Origin: Bordetella parapertussis
GTDB taxonomy: Bacteria > Pseudomonadota > Gammaproteobacteria > Burkholderiales > JACQAP01
Direction: 5' to 3'
DNA: 40,972 nucleotides
Assembly (NCBI GenBank): GCA_945900965.1
Contig: CAMDKM010000031.1
Location: forward strand, 1-40,972
Shown: positions 33,631 through 40,972 of the stretch, piece after piece
How positions within the stretch are numbered: position 1 is the first letter of the stretch
How the letters are laid out: the number at the start of each line of letters is the position of its first letter
The notes under the pieces: model-generated
What the model was told of the DNA's origin: nothing
The model's input: the letters and a program-made list of their open reading frames with translations, nothing else
Databases searched by the model: none
Translations under genes and position numbers: made by a program

Positions 33631-34557
33631 GGGGTCAGGCCTTGTTTTTTGCCTGCTCCGCCTGCGCGATCAGACGACTCACCCGGGAAACTGACAGACC
33701 CAGTTCTTTGGCCATCGCAGTCATACTCAGGGCGCTTTCGGTGTGTGCCCGATACAGTGCTTCTTCCCGTGTTTTGCAGGTAGCCAACCATTCGTTCAAA
33801 GGACGCGCTGTGCGGCGCTGCGCCTTGGGGATGTCCCGATCATTTGCTTTCGCAGGGTCACTCAAGACTTGCATGCGCTCGACAAATGCCTCGTCGCCCA
33901 AAAAAATCTGCTGGCGCAATGCTTTATCCCACAAGCGCACATCCCGCGCAGCCGCCATCAGTTCGGCATAACTTTTCGCCGCATGTCGGCGGTCGGCGGC
34001 AGAGCGTACTGTTCGGCCAAGTAGGTAGCCGTGCAGGCCGTCTGTATCCAGCCATTCGGGAGTGTCGACTTCGCCGACATGCGCCCGGTAGCTTGACCAA
34101 GGCCAGGCACCGGGCTTTCTGTTCATCCGAGCGCGTACCGGGTTCAGTTCCACGTAGCGGCAGACTTCCAATAGATAGGCATCCCGGTCGACAAGGATCG
34201 CTTTGAAACGGCCCTGAAAAAGGTGCCCGACTTTATCGTGCCGACGGTTGAAGGCCTGGGTATAGACCCCGTTGATGTGGCGCATCAAGGCCGACAGGTT
34301 GGCGCGCCGAGTATGGAGGACGAAGTGGTAGTGGTTGTCCATCAGGCAATAGGCGAGCATTTGGGCATCGAAGCGGGTAAGCGCCTGGCCAACAAGGGTC
34401 AAGAGCGTCTGTCGGTCCTCGTCATCGACAAAGATCGGCTCGCGCCGGTCCCCACGAGAGGTAACGTGGTAGATAGCGCCGGGGAACTCGATGCGTAATG
34501 GACGGGCCATAGGGAAAACGCTACACTCTACCTAGGCAAAAAACAAGGCCTGACCCC
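33631..34557. mobile_element. RAYT element with perfect 24-bp inverted ends
   Basis: The ends at 33631-33654 and 34534-34557 are perfect 24-bp reverse complements, beginning GGGGTCAGGCC. The left one contains the last codons and stop of the transposase gene; the right one is 23 bases before its ATG. The 927-bp unit occupies almost all of the space between convergent glgA and glgP. The outer 11-12 bases recur in the palindrome at 138-184, as expected for repeats recognised by the same protein. Confidence 0.88.
33635..34510 (-). CDS. REP-associated tyrosine transposase (RAYT, Y1/HUH)
   Basis: A 291-residue IS200-like Y1 HUH nuclease of the RAYT group. The metal-binding HUH motif is at H60-H62 (DNHYHFVLH) and the catalytic tyrosine is probably Y119 (CRYVELNPVRA). 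MARPLRIEFPGAIYHVTSRG is the typical family N-terminus. The C-terminal part has a helix-turn-helix-like segment (MAKELGLSVSRVSRLIAQA). Such proteins cut REP hairpins in single-stranded DNA. Its stop codon is inside the left inverted repeat. It looks intact. Confidence 0.93.
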   Translation of the reverse strand: MARPLRIEFPGAIYHVTSRGDRREPIFVDDEDRQTLLTLVGQALTRFDAQMLAYCLMDNHYHFVLHTRRANLSALMRHINGVYTQAFNRRHDKVGHLFQGRFKAILVDRDAYLLEVCRYVELNPVRARMNRKPGAWPWSSYRAHVGEVDTPEWLDTDGLHGYLLGRTVRSAADRRHAAKSYAELMAAARDVRLWDKALRQQIFLGDEAFVERMQVLSDPAKANDRDIPKAQRRTARPLNEWLATCKTREEALYRAHTESALSMTAMAKELGLSVSRVSRLIAQAEQAKNKA

Positions 34558-34577
34558 ATAAGCATAAGCAAGGGCAG

Positions 34578-37145
34578 TCATAGCCAGCGCATCATGCCCA
34601 TCTCGAAGGGATGGGTTAATAGCTCGTGGTGGGGGTAGGCGCGGATGCGGTATTCCAATTTGCCGCACAGGTCGGGGTTCAGTTCGAGGATGAAACGCTG
34701 TTCTGCTCTATCGGTGTGTTCGCCGTCGGCGACGAATTTGAAGATCGAACCCGGTTCTGTGTTGTTGTCGCCGGTGGTGCGGATCATCACCATTTCCAGC
34801 GCGATATCCCGGGGCTGGAGTGCGCCGAGTGCGACGGCGACTTCGAAGCGCACGGATTCGCCGAAGGCGATACGTTTTTTCGGGGTATCCAGCCGCCGCA
34901 GGCGGATGCCCGGCCAAGCCTTGCGGATATGCGCCTTCCATTCGGCGAGGCGGCGGGCTGGCTCGTACCCTGCGTGGTGGATGCGCCGCCCCTGGCGGCT
35001 TGCCGGCTGGTAGAAGCGGGCAAGATATTCGCCGACCATGCGCTTGGAGGAAAAGCGCGGCAACAGTGTGGCGATCGAGCGTTTGGACATGCGGATCCAT
35101 TCCGCCGAGTAGCCGGTATCTGCGCGGCTGTAGTACATGGGTATTACGTGATCCTGGAGCAATTCGTAAAGTGTGCGGCTTTCCTCGAAATTGCGTCGTG
35201 TCGTGTCGAAATGTTCGGCCACCGGTTTGATGGCCCAGCCATTGCTGCCGTCATAACCTTCATCCCACCAGCCGTCGAGCACGGACAGGTTGAGCACGCC
35301 GTTGATGCCGGCCTTCATCCCGGAGGTGCCGCTGGCCTCCAGCGGATACACCGGATTGTTGAGCCACACGTCCACTCCCGAGACCAGGTGGCGGGCCAGT
35401 CTCAGGTCGTAATCCTCGATCAGCAGGATTTTGCCCTCGAACTCGGGCAGGCTCGCGGTCTGATGCAGTTTGCGGATCAGATCCTGCCCCGGCACGTCGG
35501 CGGGATGTGCTTTGCCGGCGAACAGGAACAGCACCGGGCGCTGCGCGTCGCCGAGAATTTCTCGCAGCCAGTGGAGGTCTTCGAACAGTAGTGCGGCACG
35601 CTTGTAGGTGGCGAAGCGGCGCGCGAATCCGATGGTAAGCACATTGGGATGGTCTGGATCGGCGAAGCGCAACAGCCGATCCAGATGCGCTTCCGAGCCG
35701 CGATTGCGGAAATGCTGGCGCGACAATCTCTTGCGCACCAGGGTCAGCATCTGTGCCTTGAGCGATTGCCGCACGCTCCAGAACAGATGGTCCGGCATTT
35801 CCTCGAGACGCTGCCAGAACGCCGGGTCGCCGACGTTTTGCGACCACTCGTAACCCAGGTGCCGGTCGAACTGCTCCGACCACTCCGGGGCGAGAAAGGT
35901 CGGCACATGCACGCCGTTGGTGACATAGGCGATCGGATTGTGTTCGGCATCAACTTCCGGCCACAGCGGGGCGCAGATGCGCGAGGAAACGCCGCCGTGA
36001 ATCCGGCTCACGCCGTTCTGGAACCGCGAGCCGCGAATCGCCAGCGCCGTCATGTTGAATTCGCCGTTGTCCACCTTGCCCAGGGCGAAGAACTGCTCCT
36101 TGCTCAGCTCCAAGGTTTCGCGCAGCCGGCCCAGATAGTTCTCGATCATTTCGGCGCTGAAATGATCGTGCCCGGCCGGTACCGGCGTATGAGTGGTGAA
36201 AACGGTGTGGGCGGCCACGGCTTCCATGGCCGCCTCGAATGTCAGGCCCTCGCTGACCAGGGCGCGCACGCGCTCCAGAATCAGAATTGCCGGATGACCT
36301 TCGTTGATATGCCAGACAGTGGGCTTGAGGCCGAGTTCGCGCAGCGCCCGCACCCCGCCGATGCCCAGAATCATTTCCTGTTCGATGCGGGTGGACCGGT
36401 CACCGCCATAGAGCCGGTGGGTGATATAACGGTCCGCATCGGTGTTTTCGGGGATATCGGTGTCCAGCAGGTAAAGCGAGCAATGTCCAACACGTGCCTG
36501 CCACACTTTGACCTGCACGCTGCGGCCCGGAAACTCAACGCTTACGCAGACTGGCGAGCCGTCATCGCGCAGGACGGGGGCGATCGGCAGGTCGTCGAAA
36601 TCCGAATCCGCATGCAGCGCGCGCTGATTGCCTTCGGTGTCGATGGTCTGGTGGAAATAGCCCTGGCGGTAGAGCAGGCCAACGCCGACAAAGGGCAGGC
36701 ACATATCGCTTGCCGTCTTGCAGTGGTCCCCGGCCAGGATTCCCAAGCCCCCGGAATAGATCGGCAAACTCTCGTGGAAGCCGAATTCCGCGCAAAAATA
36801 GACCACCAGATCGCTCTGATCCAGTGCTTGAGAAGCATCGCGCCGCAAGGGAGCATCGAGATAAATGTCGAAGGCCGACAGCACCCGATCATAGTTGCCG
36901 AGGAAAATCGGGTCGGCGGCGGCGTCGATCAGTTTCTGCGCGGACACCCGTTTGAGGAAAACCTTGGGATTGTGTCCGACCTCGCGCCAAAGCTGAGGAT
37001 CCAGGCGCGAAAACAGCGTACGTGTCGGCCGGTCCCAGCTATACCAGAGGTTGGAGGCCAGTTCCTCCAGCCGCGCCAGCCGCGCCGGCAGGCTGGCATT
37101 GACTTCGAGGATGAAGGTACTGCGCGGTATCGTGTTCGGATTCAT
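34578..37145 (-). CDS. glgP: Alpha-glucan phosphorylase (TIGR02094 type)
   Basis: Releases glucose-1-phosphate from glycogen or maltodextrins. It has 855 residues. The N-terminus has the DUF3417 domain (LARLEELASNLWYSWDRPTR). FCAEFGFHESLPIYSGGLG and AGDHCKTASD follow, and the pyridoxal-phosphate lysine lies in EASGTSGMKAGINGVLNLS. This is the archaeal/bacterial short-loop type rather than E. coli GlgP/MalP. It is transcribed towards glgA, with the RAYT element between. Confidence 0.93.
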   Translation of the reverse strand: MNPNTIPRSTFILEVNASLPARLARLEELASNLWYSWDRPTRTLFSRLDPQLWREVGHNPKVFLKRVSAQKLIDAAADPIFLGNYDRVLSAFDIYLDAPLRRDASQALDQSDLVVYFCAEFGFHESLPIYSGGLGILAGDHCKTASDMCLPFVGVGLLYRQGYFHQTIDTEGNQRALHADSDFDDLPIAPVLRDDGSPVCVSVEFPGRSVQVKVWQARVGHCSLYLLDTDIPENTDADRYITHRLYGGDRSTRIEQEMILGIGGVRALRELGLKPTVWHINEGHPAILILERVRALVSEGLTFEAAMEAVAAHTVFTTHTPVPAGHDHFSAEMIENYLGRLRETLELSKEQFFALGKVDNGEFNMTALAIRGSRFQNGVSRIHGGVSSRICAPLWPEVDAEHNPIAYVTNGVHVPTFLAPEWSEQFDRHLGYEWSQNVGDPAFWQRLEEMPDHLFWSVRQSLKAQMLTLVRKRLSRQHFRNRGSEAHLDRLLRFADPDHPNVLTIGFARRFATYKRAALLFEDLHWLREILGDAQRPVLFLFAGKAHPADVPGQDLIRKLHQTASLPEFEGKILLIEDYDLRLARHLVSGVDVWLNNPVYPLEASGTSGMKAGINGVLNLSVLDGWWDEGYDGSNGWAIKPVAEHFDTTRRNFEESRTLYELLQDHVIPMYYSRADTGYSAEWIRMSKRSIATLLPRFSSKRMVGEYLARFYQPASRQGRRIHHAGYEPARRLAEWKAHIRKAWPGIRLRRLDTPKKRIAFGESVRFEVAVALGALQPRDIALEMVMIRTTGDNNTEPGSIFKFVADGEHTDRAEQRFILELNPDLCGKLEYRIRAYPHHELLTHPFEMGMMRWL

Positions 37146-37228
37146 GCCGGGGATTATGGCGAAATTGTTTGCTCCGGGATAAAGGCGTCGAATCGACGGG
37201 CGAGATGTCTCCGTCAGTTACGGCAAGC

Positions 37229-38560
37229 TCAGAGCACGTATCGCGCCAGGTCTTCGCTTTGCGCCAGATCCTTGAGGCGCGCATCGACATAGGCCGCGTC
37301 AACCACCACGGTTTTTCCCTGATATTTTCCGGCTTCAAAAGACACGTCCTCGAGCAGTTTCTCCATTACGGTATAGAGTCTTCGTGCGCCGATATTCTCG
37401 GTTTTCTCGTTCACCTGCCAGGCAATTTCCGCCAGCCGGCGGATACCCTCCGGGCGGAAGTCAAGATGCACCTCTTCAGTGCCCAGCAGCGCCTCATACT
37501 GGCGCGTGAGGCAGGCATCGGTGGCGGTGAGAATGCGCTCGAAATCCTCGACTGACAGACTGCCCAATTCGACCCGGATCGGGAAACGCCCCTGCAACTC
37601 GGGGATCAGATCGGAGGGTTTGGAAAGATGAAAGGCGCCACTGCCGATGAAGAGAATGTGGTCGGTCTTGATCATGCCGTATTTGGTGGAAACGGTGGTC
37701 CCTTCCACCAGCGGCAGCAAATCGCGTTGCACGCCGTGGCGCGAAACTTCGGCGCCACCCGTTTCCTGGCGACTGGTGATCTTGTCGATTTCGTCGATGA
37801 ACACAATGCCGTTTTGTTCGACGTTGGCGAGCGCCTTGTGTTTGAGTTCCTCGTCGTTGACCAGTTTGGCGGCCTCTTCTTCGGCCAGCAGTGTCATGGC
37901 TTCGCGAATTTTGAGTTTGCGCGCCTTGCGTCGCGCCCCGCCGAGGTTCTGGAACATGCTCTGAATCTGCGAAGTCAGGTCTTCCATTCCGGGCGGGGCC
38001 AGAATTTCCATCTGCGCCTGCACGGTGGCGACTTCGATCTCGATTTCCTTGTCGTCCAATTCGCCTTCCCGCAACTTCTTGCGGAATTTTTGCCGGGTGG
38101 TGTTATCGGGCTCCTGCTCCACAGTCTGAAAAGCCGCTTCCCGTGGTGGCGGGAGCAGTGCATCCAGAACCCGCTCCTCGGCCAGATCTTCGGCGCGATG
38201 CCGCACTTTGCGGGTTTCCTGCTCGCGAGTCTGCTTGATCGCGGTTTCCACCAGGTCGCGGATGATGGAGTCGACATCCTTGCCTACGTAGCCGACCTCG
38301 GTGAACTTGGTGGCTTCAACCTTGATAAACGGCGCTTCAGCCAACCGGGCCAGGCGCCGGGCGATTTCGGTTTTGCCCACGCCGGTCGGTCCGATCATCA
38401 GAATATTCTTCGGGGTGATTTCGTAGCGCAGCGGCTCCTCGACATTCTGGCGACGCCAACGGTTGCGCAGGGCGATGGCGACCGCGCGTTTGGCGGCCTG
38501 CTGGCCAACGATGTTCTTGTCCAGCTCGTGGACGATTTCCTGGGGGGTCATGTGGGACAT
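37229..38560 (-). CDS. hslU: HslU ATPase of the HslVU protease
   Basis: A 443-residue AAA+ unfoldase that feeds proteins to HslV. It starts [20 protein letters not shown]. Walker A is GPTGVGKT at 57-64, Walker B lies around [11 protein letters not shown], and the C-terminal tail LARYVL is of the kind that docks into HslV. The frame continues to 38635, but the extra 25 residues are encoded by the heptameric repeat region, so ATG 38560 is the right start. hslV lies 85 bases upstream in the same direction. Confidence 0.95.
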   Translation of the reverse strand: MSHMTPQEIVHELDKNIVGQQAAKRAVAIALRNRWRRQNVEEPLRYEITPKNILMIGPTGVGKTEIARRLARLAEAPFIKVEATKFTEVGYVGKDVDSIIRDLVETAIKQTREQETRKVRHRAEDLAEERVLDALLPPPREAAFQTVEQEPDNTTRQKFRKKLREGELDDKEIEIEVATVQAQMEILAPPGMEDLTSQIQSMFQNLGGARRKARKLKIREAMTLLAEEEAAKLVNDEELKHKALANVEQNGIVFIDEIDKITSRQETGGAEVSRHGVQRDLLPLVEGTTVSTKYGMIKTDHILFIGSGAFHLSKPSDLIPELQGRFPIRVELGSLSVEDFERILTATDACLTRQYEALLGTEEVHLDFRPEGIRRLAEIAWQVNEKTENIGARRLYTVMEKLLEDVSFEAGKYQGKTVVVDAAYVDARLKDLAQSEDLARYVL

Positions 38561-38570
38561 GGTAAATCCT

Positions 38571-38649
38571 GTGACGTGTAACGAGTGACGTGTGACAAGT
38601 AAAAACTCAGTGAATTGTGCTGTTTTACTCGTCACATGTCACTCGTCAC
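38571..38649. repeat. Inverted heptameric GTGACNN repeats between hslU and hslV
   Basis: Arms 38578-38604 and 38623-38649 are reverse complements with three mismatches in 27, built from seven-base units (GTGACGT, GTGACAA, GTAACGA). The right arm supplies the TGA stop of hslV (38646-38648). The structure would be a long hairpin between the two genes. Confidence 0.82.
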
Positions 38650-39185
38650 TCAAGCACTTCAATGACGTGATTCTGATTGGTGTAAATGCAAATTTCCCCG
38701 GCGATGCCGAGGGCCTTGGAGACGATTTCCCGAGGGGCGAGTTGGGTGTTTTCCAGCAGGGCGCGGGCCGCGGCCTGGGCGAAAGGGCCGCCGCTGCCGA
38801 TGGAGATCAGCCCGTATTCCGGCTCCACCACATCGCCGTTGCCGGTGAGGATCAGGGAGGTTTCCCGGTCGGCCACCGCCAGCATGGCTTCCAGGCGGCG
38901 CAGGATGCGATCGGTGCGCCAATCCTTGGCCAGTTCGACAGCCGAGCGCAACAGATGGCCCTGATGTTTTTCCAGTTTGGCCTCGAAGCGTTCGAAGAGC
39001 GTGAAGGCATCGGCGGTTCCACCGGCAAAACCGGCCAGAATCTTTTCGTGGAAAAGGCGCCGGACTTTGCGCGCGCTGGCCTTGAGAACGATGTTGCCGA
39101 AAGTGACCTGACCGTCCCCGCCGAGCGCGACCGACTTGTCGCGCCGGACGGATACGATGGTGGTGCCGTGAAAGGGTTCGCTCAT
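38646..39185 (-). CDS. hslV: HslV peptidase of the HslVU protease
   Basis: A 179-residue threonine protease. The short propeptide MSEPFHG is removed so that Thr8 of TTIVSVRR becomes the N-terminal nucleophile. [15 protein letters not shown] and [18 protein letters not shown] are the usual HslV motifs. The frame is open to 39275, but the extra part is repeat-derived and would place the catalytic threonine far inside; ATG 39185 is correct. It ends within the repeat at 38623-38649. Confidence 0.95.
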   Translation of the reverse strand: MSEPFHGTTIVSVRRDKSVALGGDGQVTFGNIVLKASARKVRRLFHEKILAGFAGGTADAFTLFERFEAKLEKHQGHLLRSAVELAKDWRTDRILRRLEAMLAVADRETSLILTGNGDVVEPEYGLISIGSGGPFAQAAARALLENTQLAPREIVSKALGIAGEICIYTNQNHVIEVLE

Positions 39186-39240
39186 GCGGGTGTCTTGGGT
39201 TGCTGACTGCCTAAAGCGAGATTGTACTTGGAGGAGGGCG

Positions 39241-39358
39241 GTGACGAGTGACTCAAGAGCGGTGACGTGTGACAAGTGACAAGTGACGGGTAAAGGTCAA
39301 AATCGACAGCCGCTGGGGAGTTTTTTCCCGTCACCTGTCACCCGTTACTCGTCACCGC
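39241..39358. repeat. Inverted heptameric GTGACNN repeats between hslV and znuB
   Basis: The plus strand carries GTGACGT/GTGACAA/GTGACAA/GTGACGG units (39262-39292), and the inverse units follow at 39327-39358. The 32-base arms are reverse complements with about six mismatches. The stop codon of the znuB-like gene (39352-39354) lies inside the right arm. A T-run at 39321-39326 follows GGGGAG. Confidence 0.8.
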
Positions 39359-40113
39359 CCTTGGGGGACCGCTTTTTCAAAGCAGGAAAATGCAATACCC
39401 ACCATGGCCATTGCCCAGACGATGACCGCGCCGGTCGGCAGATCGAACAATGTCGAGGCAATGACGCCGGCGAGATATCCCAAGCCACTCACCGCATAGG
39501 CTTTGCCGAGGCGGAAACGCCGCGCATTGCGCGAGGCCAGCGCGGGCAGAATGAGGGTGGCGAACACCAGATAGACGCCGACCATCTGCACCGAGGCGGT
39601 GACCGACAGGCCGAAAAGCAGGTAGAAGCCGATGCGCCCCAGACGCCCCATGCCGAGGCCGAACCACGCGGCGAGAACCAGGGTACTGAGCACGGCCACC
39701 ATGCCGAGCTGGCCGTAGCCGACCCACAGAATCTGGCCGACCAGCATGTCCTTGAGGTGTTCCCCTGCGTGGGGATTGCCCGCCAGCAGTAATATTTCGA
39801 GAGTCGCCGCCAGCACAAATACGCTGCCGATTATCGCCTCCTGTACCTCCGGCCAGCGTTTTTCGGTCCAGGTTAGAAACAGCGCGCCCAGCAACGCTGT
39901 CGACAGCGCGGAAACCTGGACCGCCATTCCCTCCGTTTCAAAGCCGAAGAAGTCGGCGGCGATCACCCCCACACCGGCAATCTGGGCGATGGCGATATCG
40001 ATAAATACGATGCCCCGATTCAGTACCTGAATGCCAAGCGGCACATGGGTTGCCGTGACCAGCAAGCCGGCGATCAGTGCCGGAAGCAGAATTCCGATCT
40101 CGAAATTCGGCAT
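39352..40113 (-). CDS. znuB: Metal ABC transporter permease (ZnuB-like)
   Basis: A 253-residue ABC-3 family inner-membrane protein with about eight hydrophobic segments, typical of zinc/manganese importers. GIVFIDIAIAQIAGVGV and VGQILWVGYGQL are seen, followed by YLVFATLILPALA. It starts one base after the end of the znuA-like gene and must share its transcript. No ATPase (ZnuC) gene lies between or after them in this window. The metal is not certain. Confidence 0.88.
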   Translation of the reverse strand: MPNFEIGILLPALIAGLLVTATHVPLGIQVLNRGIVFIDIAIAQIAGVGVIAADFFGFETEGMAVQVSALSTALLGALFLTWTEKRWPEVQEAIIGSVFVLAATLEILLLAGNPHAGEHLKDMLVGQILWVGYGQLGMVAVLSTLVLAAWFGLGMGRLGRIGFYLLFGLSVTASVQMVGVYLVFATLILPALASRNARRFRLGKAYAVSGLGYLAGVIASTLFDLPTGAVIVWAMAMVGIAFSCFEKAVPQGR

Positions 40114-40114
40114 C

Positions 40115-40830
40115 TCAGCCCAGCACTTTCTTCAGCCGCGCGAGCGTTTCGTCGAACAAACTGAACAGGTCCTTCGCTTCTCGCGTCCCGCCCACGGTAT
40201 AGGGAATTTCCACCAGGGGCAGCCCGGTTTGGTCCGCCAGCCAGCGCGTGGCCTTGGGATCGTTGTACATCGATCGAATGATCAAGTCCGCAGATTTGGC
40301 TTTTAGTTTCGTCACCAGTTCCGAGAGGTGTCCGGCGCTGGGCGGCACACCCGGTTTGGGTTCAACGTTCATCACTTCGTTCATTCCCAGCCAATGCAGC
40401 AGATAAGTTGCGCTCTTATGATGACAGACGACCTTTTTCCCTCGCAGTGGCGCGGACTCTTTCTCCCAGCGCGCCATGGCCTGGCTCCAGCGCGCCTGGA
40501 AATCCTTGCCGCGGGCTTCATAGTGCATGGCATTCGCCGAATCCAGATGCTGCAATCGTTGCGTAACATGCACCGCGATCTTCGCAATGTTGCGCGGATC
40601 CAGGTGAACGTGCGGATTGCCCGCCGGATGAATGTCGCCTTCCGAGCGGTCCAATCTTGCCGGGGTTTCCAGGCGCTCGACCAGCTCAGCAGCGGCGATG
40701 AATCCTGGCTGGCCGGGTTGGATCTTGCGGTTTCCGGCAGCCTGCAGCAAAACCGGCAACCAGCCGATCTCCAGATCGGCGCCACTGCAAACAACGAGAT
40801 CCGCGCCGCGCATGCGTGCGATCAGACTAG
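40115..40830 (-). pseudogene. znuA: Metal-binding periplasmic protein (ZnuA-like), 5' end cut by an IS
   Basis: The C-terminal ~235 residues of a cluster A-I substrate-binding protein. Reading continues upstream of the first ATG (40813) as SLIARMRGADLVVCSGADLE, the family sequence, then meets insertion-sequence DNA at about 40831. The signal peptide, the first metal histidine and about 50-60 residues are missing. Remaining candidate ligands are in NPHVHLDP and VCHHKSATYLLHWLGM, with IPYTVGG near the C-terminus. The gene is probably dead here, and its znuB partner may have lost its promoter. Confidence 0.82.
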
Positions 40831-40861
40831 CCTGAATATTTCACCATAGAGCGCAAAAGAA

Positions 40862-40933
40862 ATCGGCGTTTCCACTGATCTCTCCTATGATGTTGGTGTC
40901 AATGCAACCACACGGAAGAGGAGAAACGCCGAT
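40862..40933 (+). promoter_or_regulatory. RBS-sequestering inverted repeat in the IS leader
   Basis: ATCGGCGTTTC (40862-40872) pairs perfectly with GAAACGCCGAT (40923-40933), which includes the first two bases of the transposase ATG. CTCCT at 40882-40886 is complementary to the Shine-Dalgarno AGGAG at 40919-40923. Transcripts entering from outside could fold so as to hide the start site, a known protective device of insertion sequences. Confidence 0.6.
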
Positions 40934-40972
40934 GCCAAATTGTACTCAAGATTCTTCATCAGAGCGGCTCGA
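40932..40972 (+). CDS. Transposase, N-terminal fragment (window edge)
   Basis: ATG at 40932 with AGGAG nine bases upstream opens a frame reading MPNCTQDSSSERL to the end of the window. This resembles the start of IS1380-family transposases. Only 13 residues are visible, so the family is tentative. Confidence 0.55.
   Translation, partial: MPNCTQDSSSERL

Larger units (their letters stand above)
40831..40972 (+). mobile_element. Left end of an insertion sequence (probably IS1380 family)
   Basis: A sharp switch from znuA sequence to a non-coding leader and a transposase start marks the edge, with CCTGAATATTTCACC as the likely terminal repeat. The rest of the element lies beyond the window, so the target duplication cannot be checked. 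The family call rests on the short N-terminus of the encoded protein and the look of the end. Confidence 0.6.

Noticed and set aside
35649-37292. Plus-strand open frame of 547 codons opposite glgP
   Set aside because: Shadow of a GC-rich gene; the minus strand has all phosphorylase motifs.
37628-38581. Plus-strand open frame opposite hslU
   Set aside because: Shadow of hslU; Phe/Gly-rich composition without motifs.
38571-39358. GTGAC repeats as a CRISPR array
   Set aside because: Units are seven bases long with no unique spacers of regular length, and no cas genes are present.

Overview
The window looks like a chromosomal segment of a Gram-negative proteobacterium, most likely a betaproteobacterium (Nitrosomonadales-like). 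That rests on overall gene content (HslVU, LarABCE, a bacterial glycogen pathway with GH57 enzymes, Wzx/Wzy/Wzz/OPX polysaccharide export) and on repeat types common in those genomes; the taxonomic call is inference. No rRNA, tRNA or CRISPR array was seen.

Region 1 (1-17751) is an exopolysaccharide locus read on the minus strand. It runs from a large SLBB/OPX outer-membrane export protein, through a Wzz-type chain-length protein, glycosyltransferases, a Wzx flippase, a Wzy/ligase-type polymerase, a methyltransferase, a secreted GH16 hydrolase, a GT2 transferase and a sugar epimerase, to an acyltransferase and galE. Small toxin-antitoxin-like modules are set into it: DUF433 with a decayed DUF5615 toxin, a winged-helix nucleotidyltransferase with a palindrome at its start codon, DUF4160-DUF2442, an orphan MNT nucleotidyltransferase and MntA-HepT. 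A second, truncated galE 3' end sits next to the epimerase. The initiating glycosyltransferase is not in the window.

Region 2 (18098-23548) has a PIN-toxin/antitoxin pair, a 119-bp MITE-like element, then a plus-strand larA-larC-larE-larB cluster. This is the full nickel-pincer (NPN) cofactor pathway with a LarA homologue whose four key residues (3 His, 1 Lys) are visible but whose substrate is unknown. Repeats sit in every gap of this cluster that is wide enough. A LOG-family gene follows (minus), with a duplicated relic of its own 3' end beside it.

Region 3 (24644-37145) is an alpha-glucan (glycogen) metabolism cluster. glgC and two GH57 enzymes (an alpha-amylase-like protein and a 4-alpha-glucanotransferase) are on the minus strand, divergent from glgB-glgA on the plus strand, and glgP converges on glgA. 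Exactly between glgA and glgP lies a tyrosine transposase (RAYT) bounded by perfect 24-bp inverted repeats whose core recurs in a 47-bp palindrome at the other end of the window.

Region 4 (37229-40972) holds hslU and hslV, a znuB-like metal ABC permease, and a znuA-like binding-protein gene cut at its 5' end by an insertion sequence (probably IS1380 family) that runs off the window. Heptameric GTGACNN tandem repeats, often in inverted pairs, lie around hslU/hslV/znuB and inside the coding sequence of the Wzz protein.
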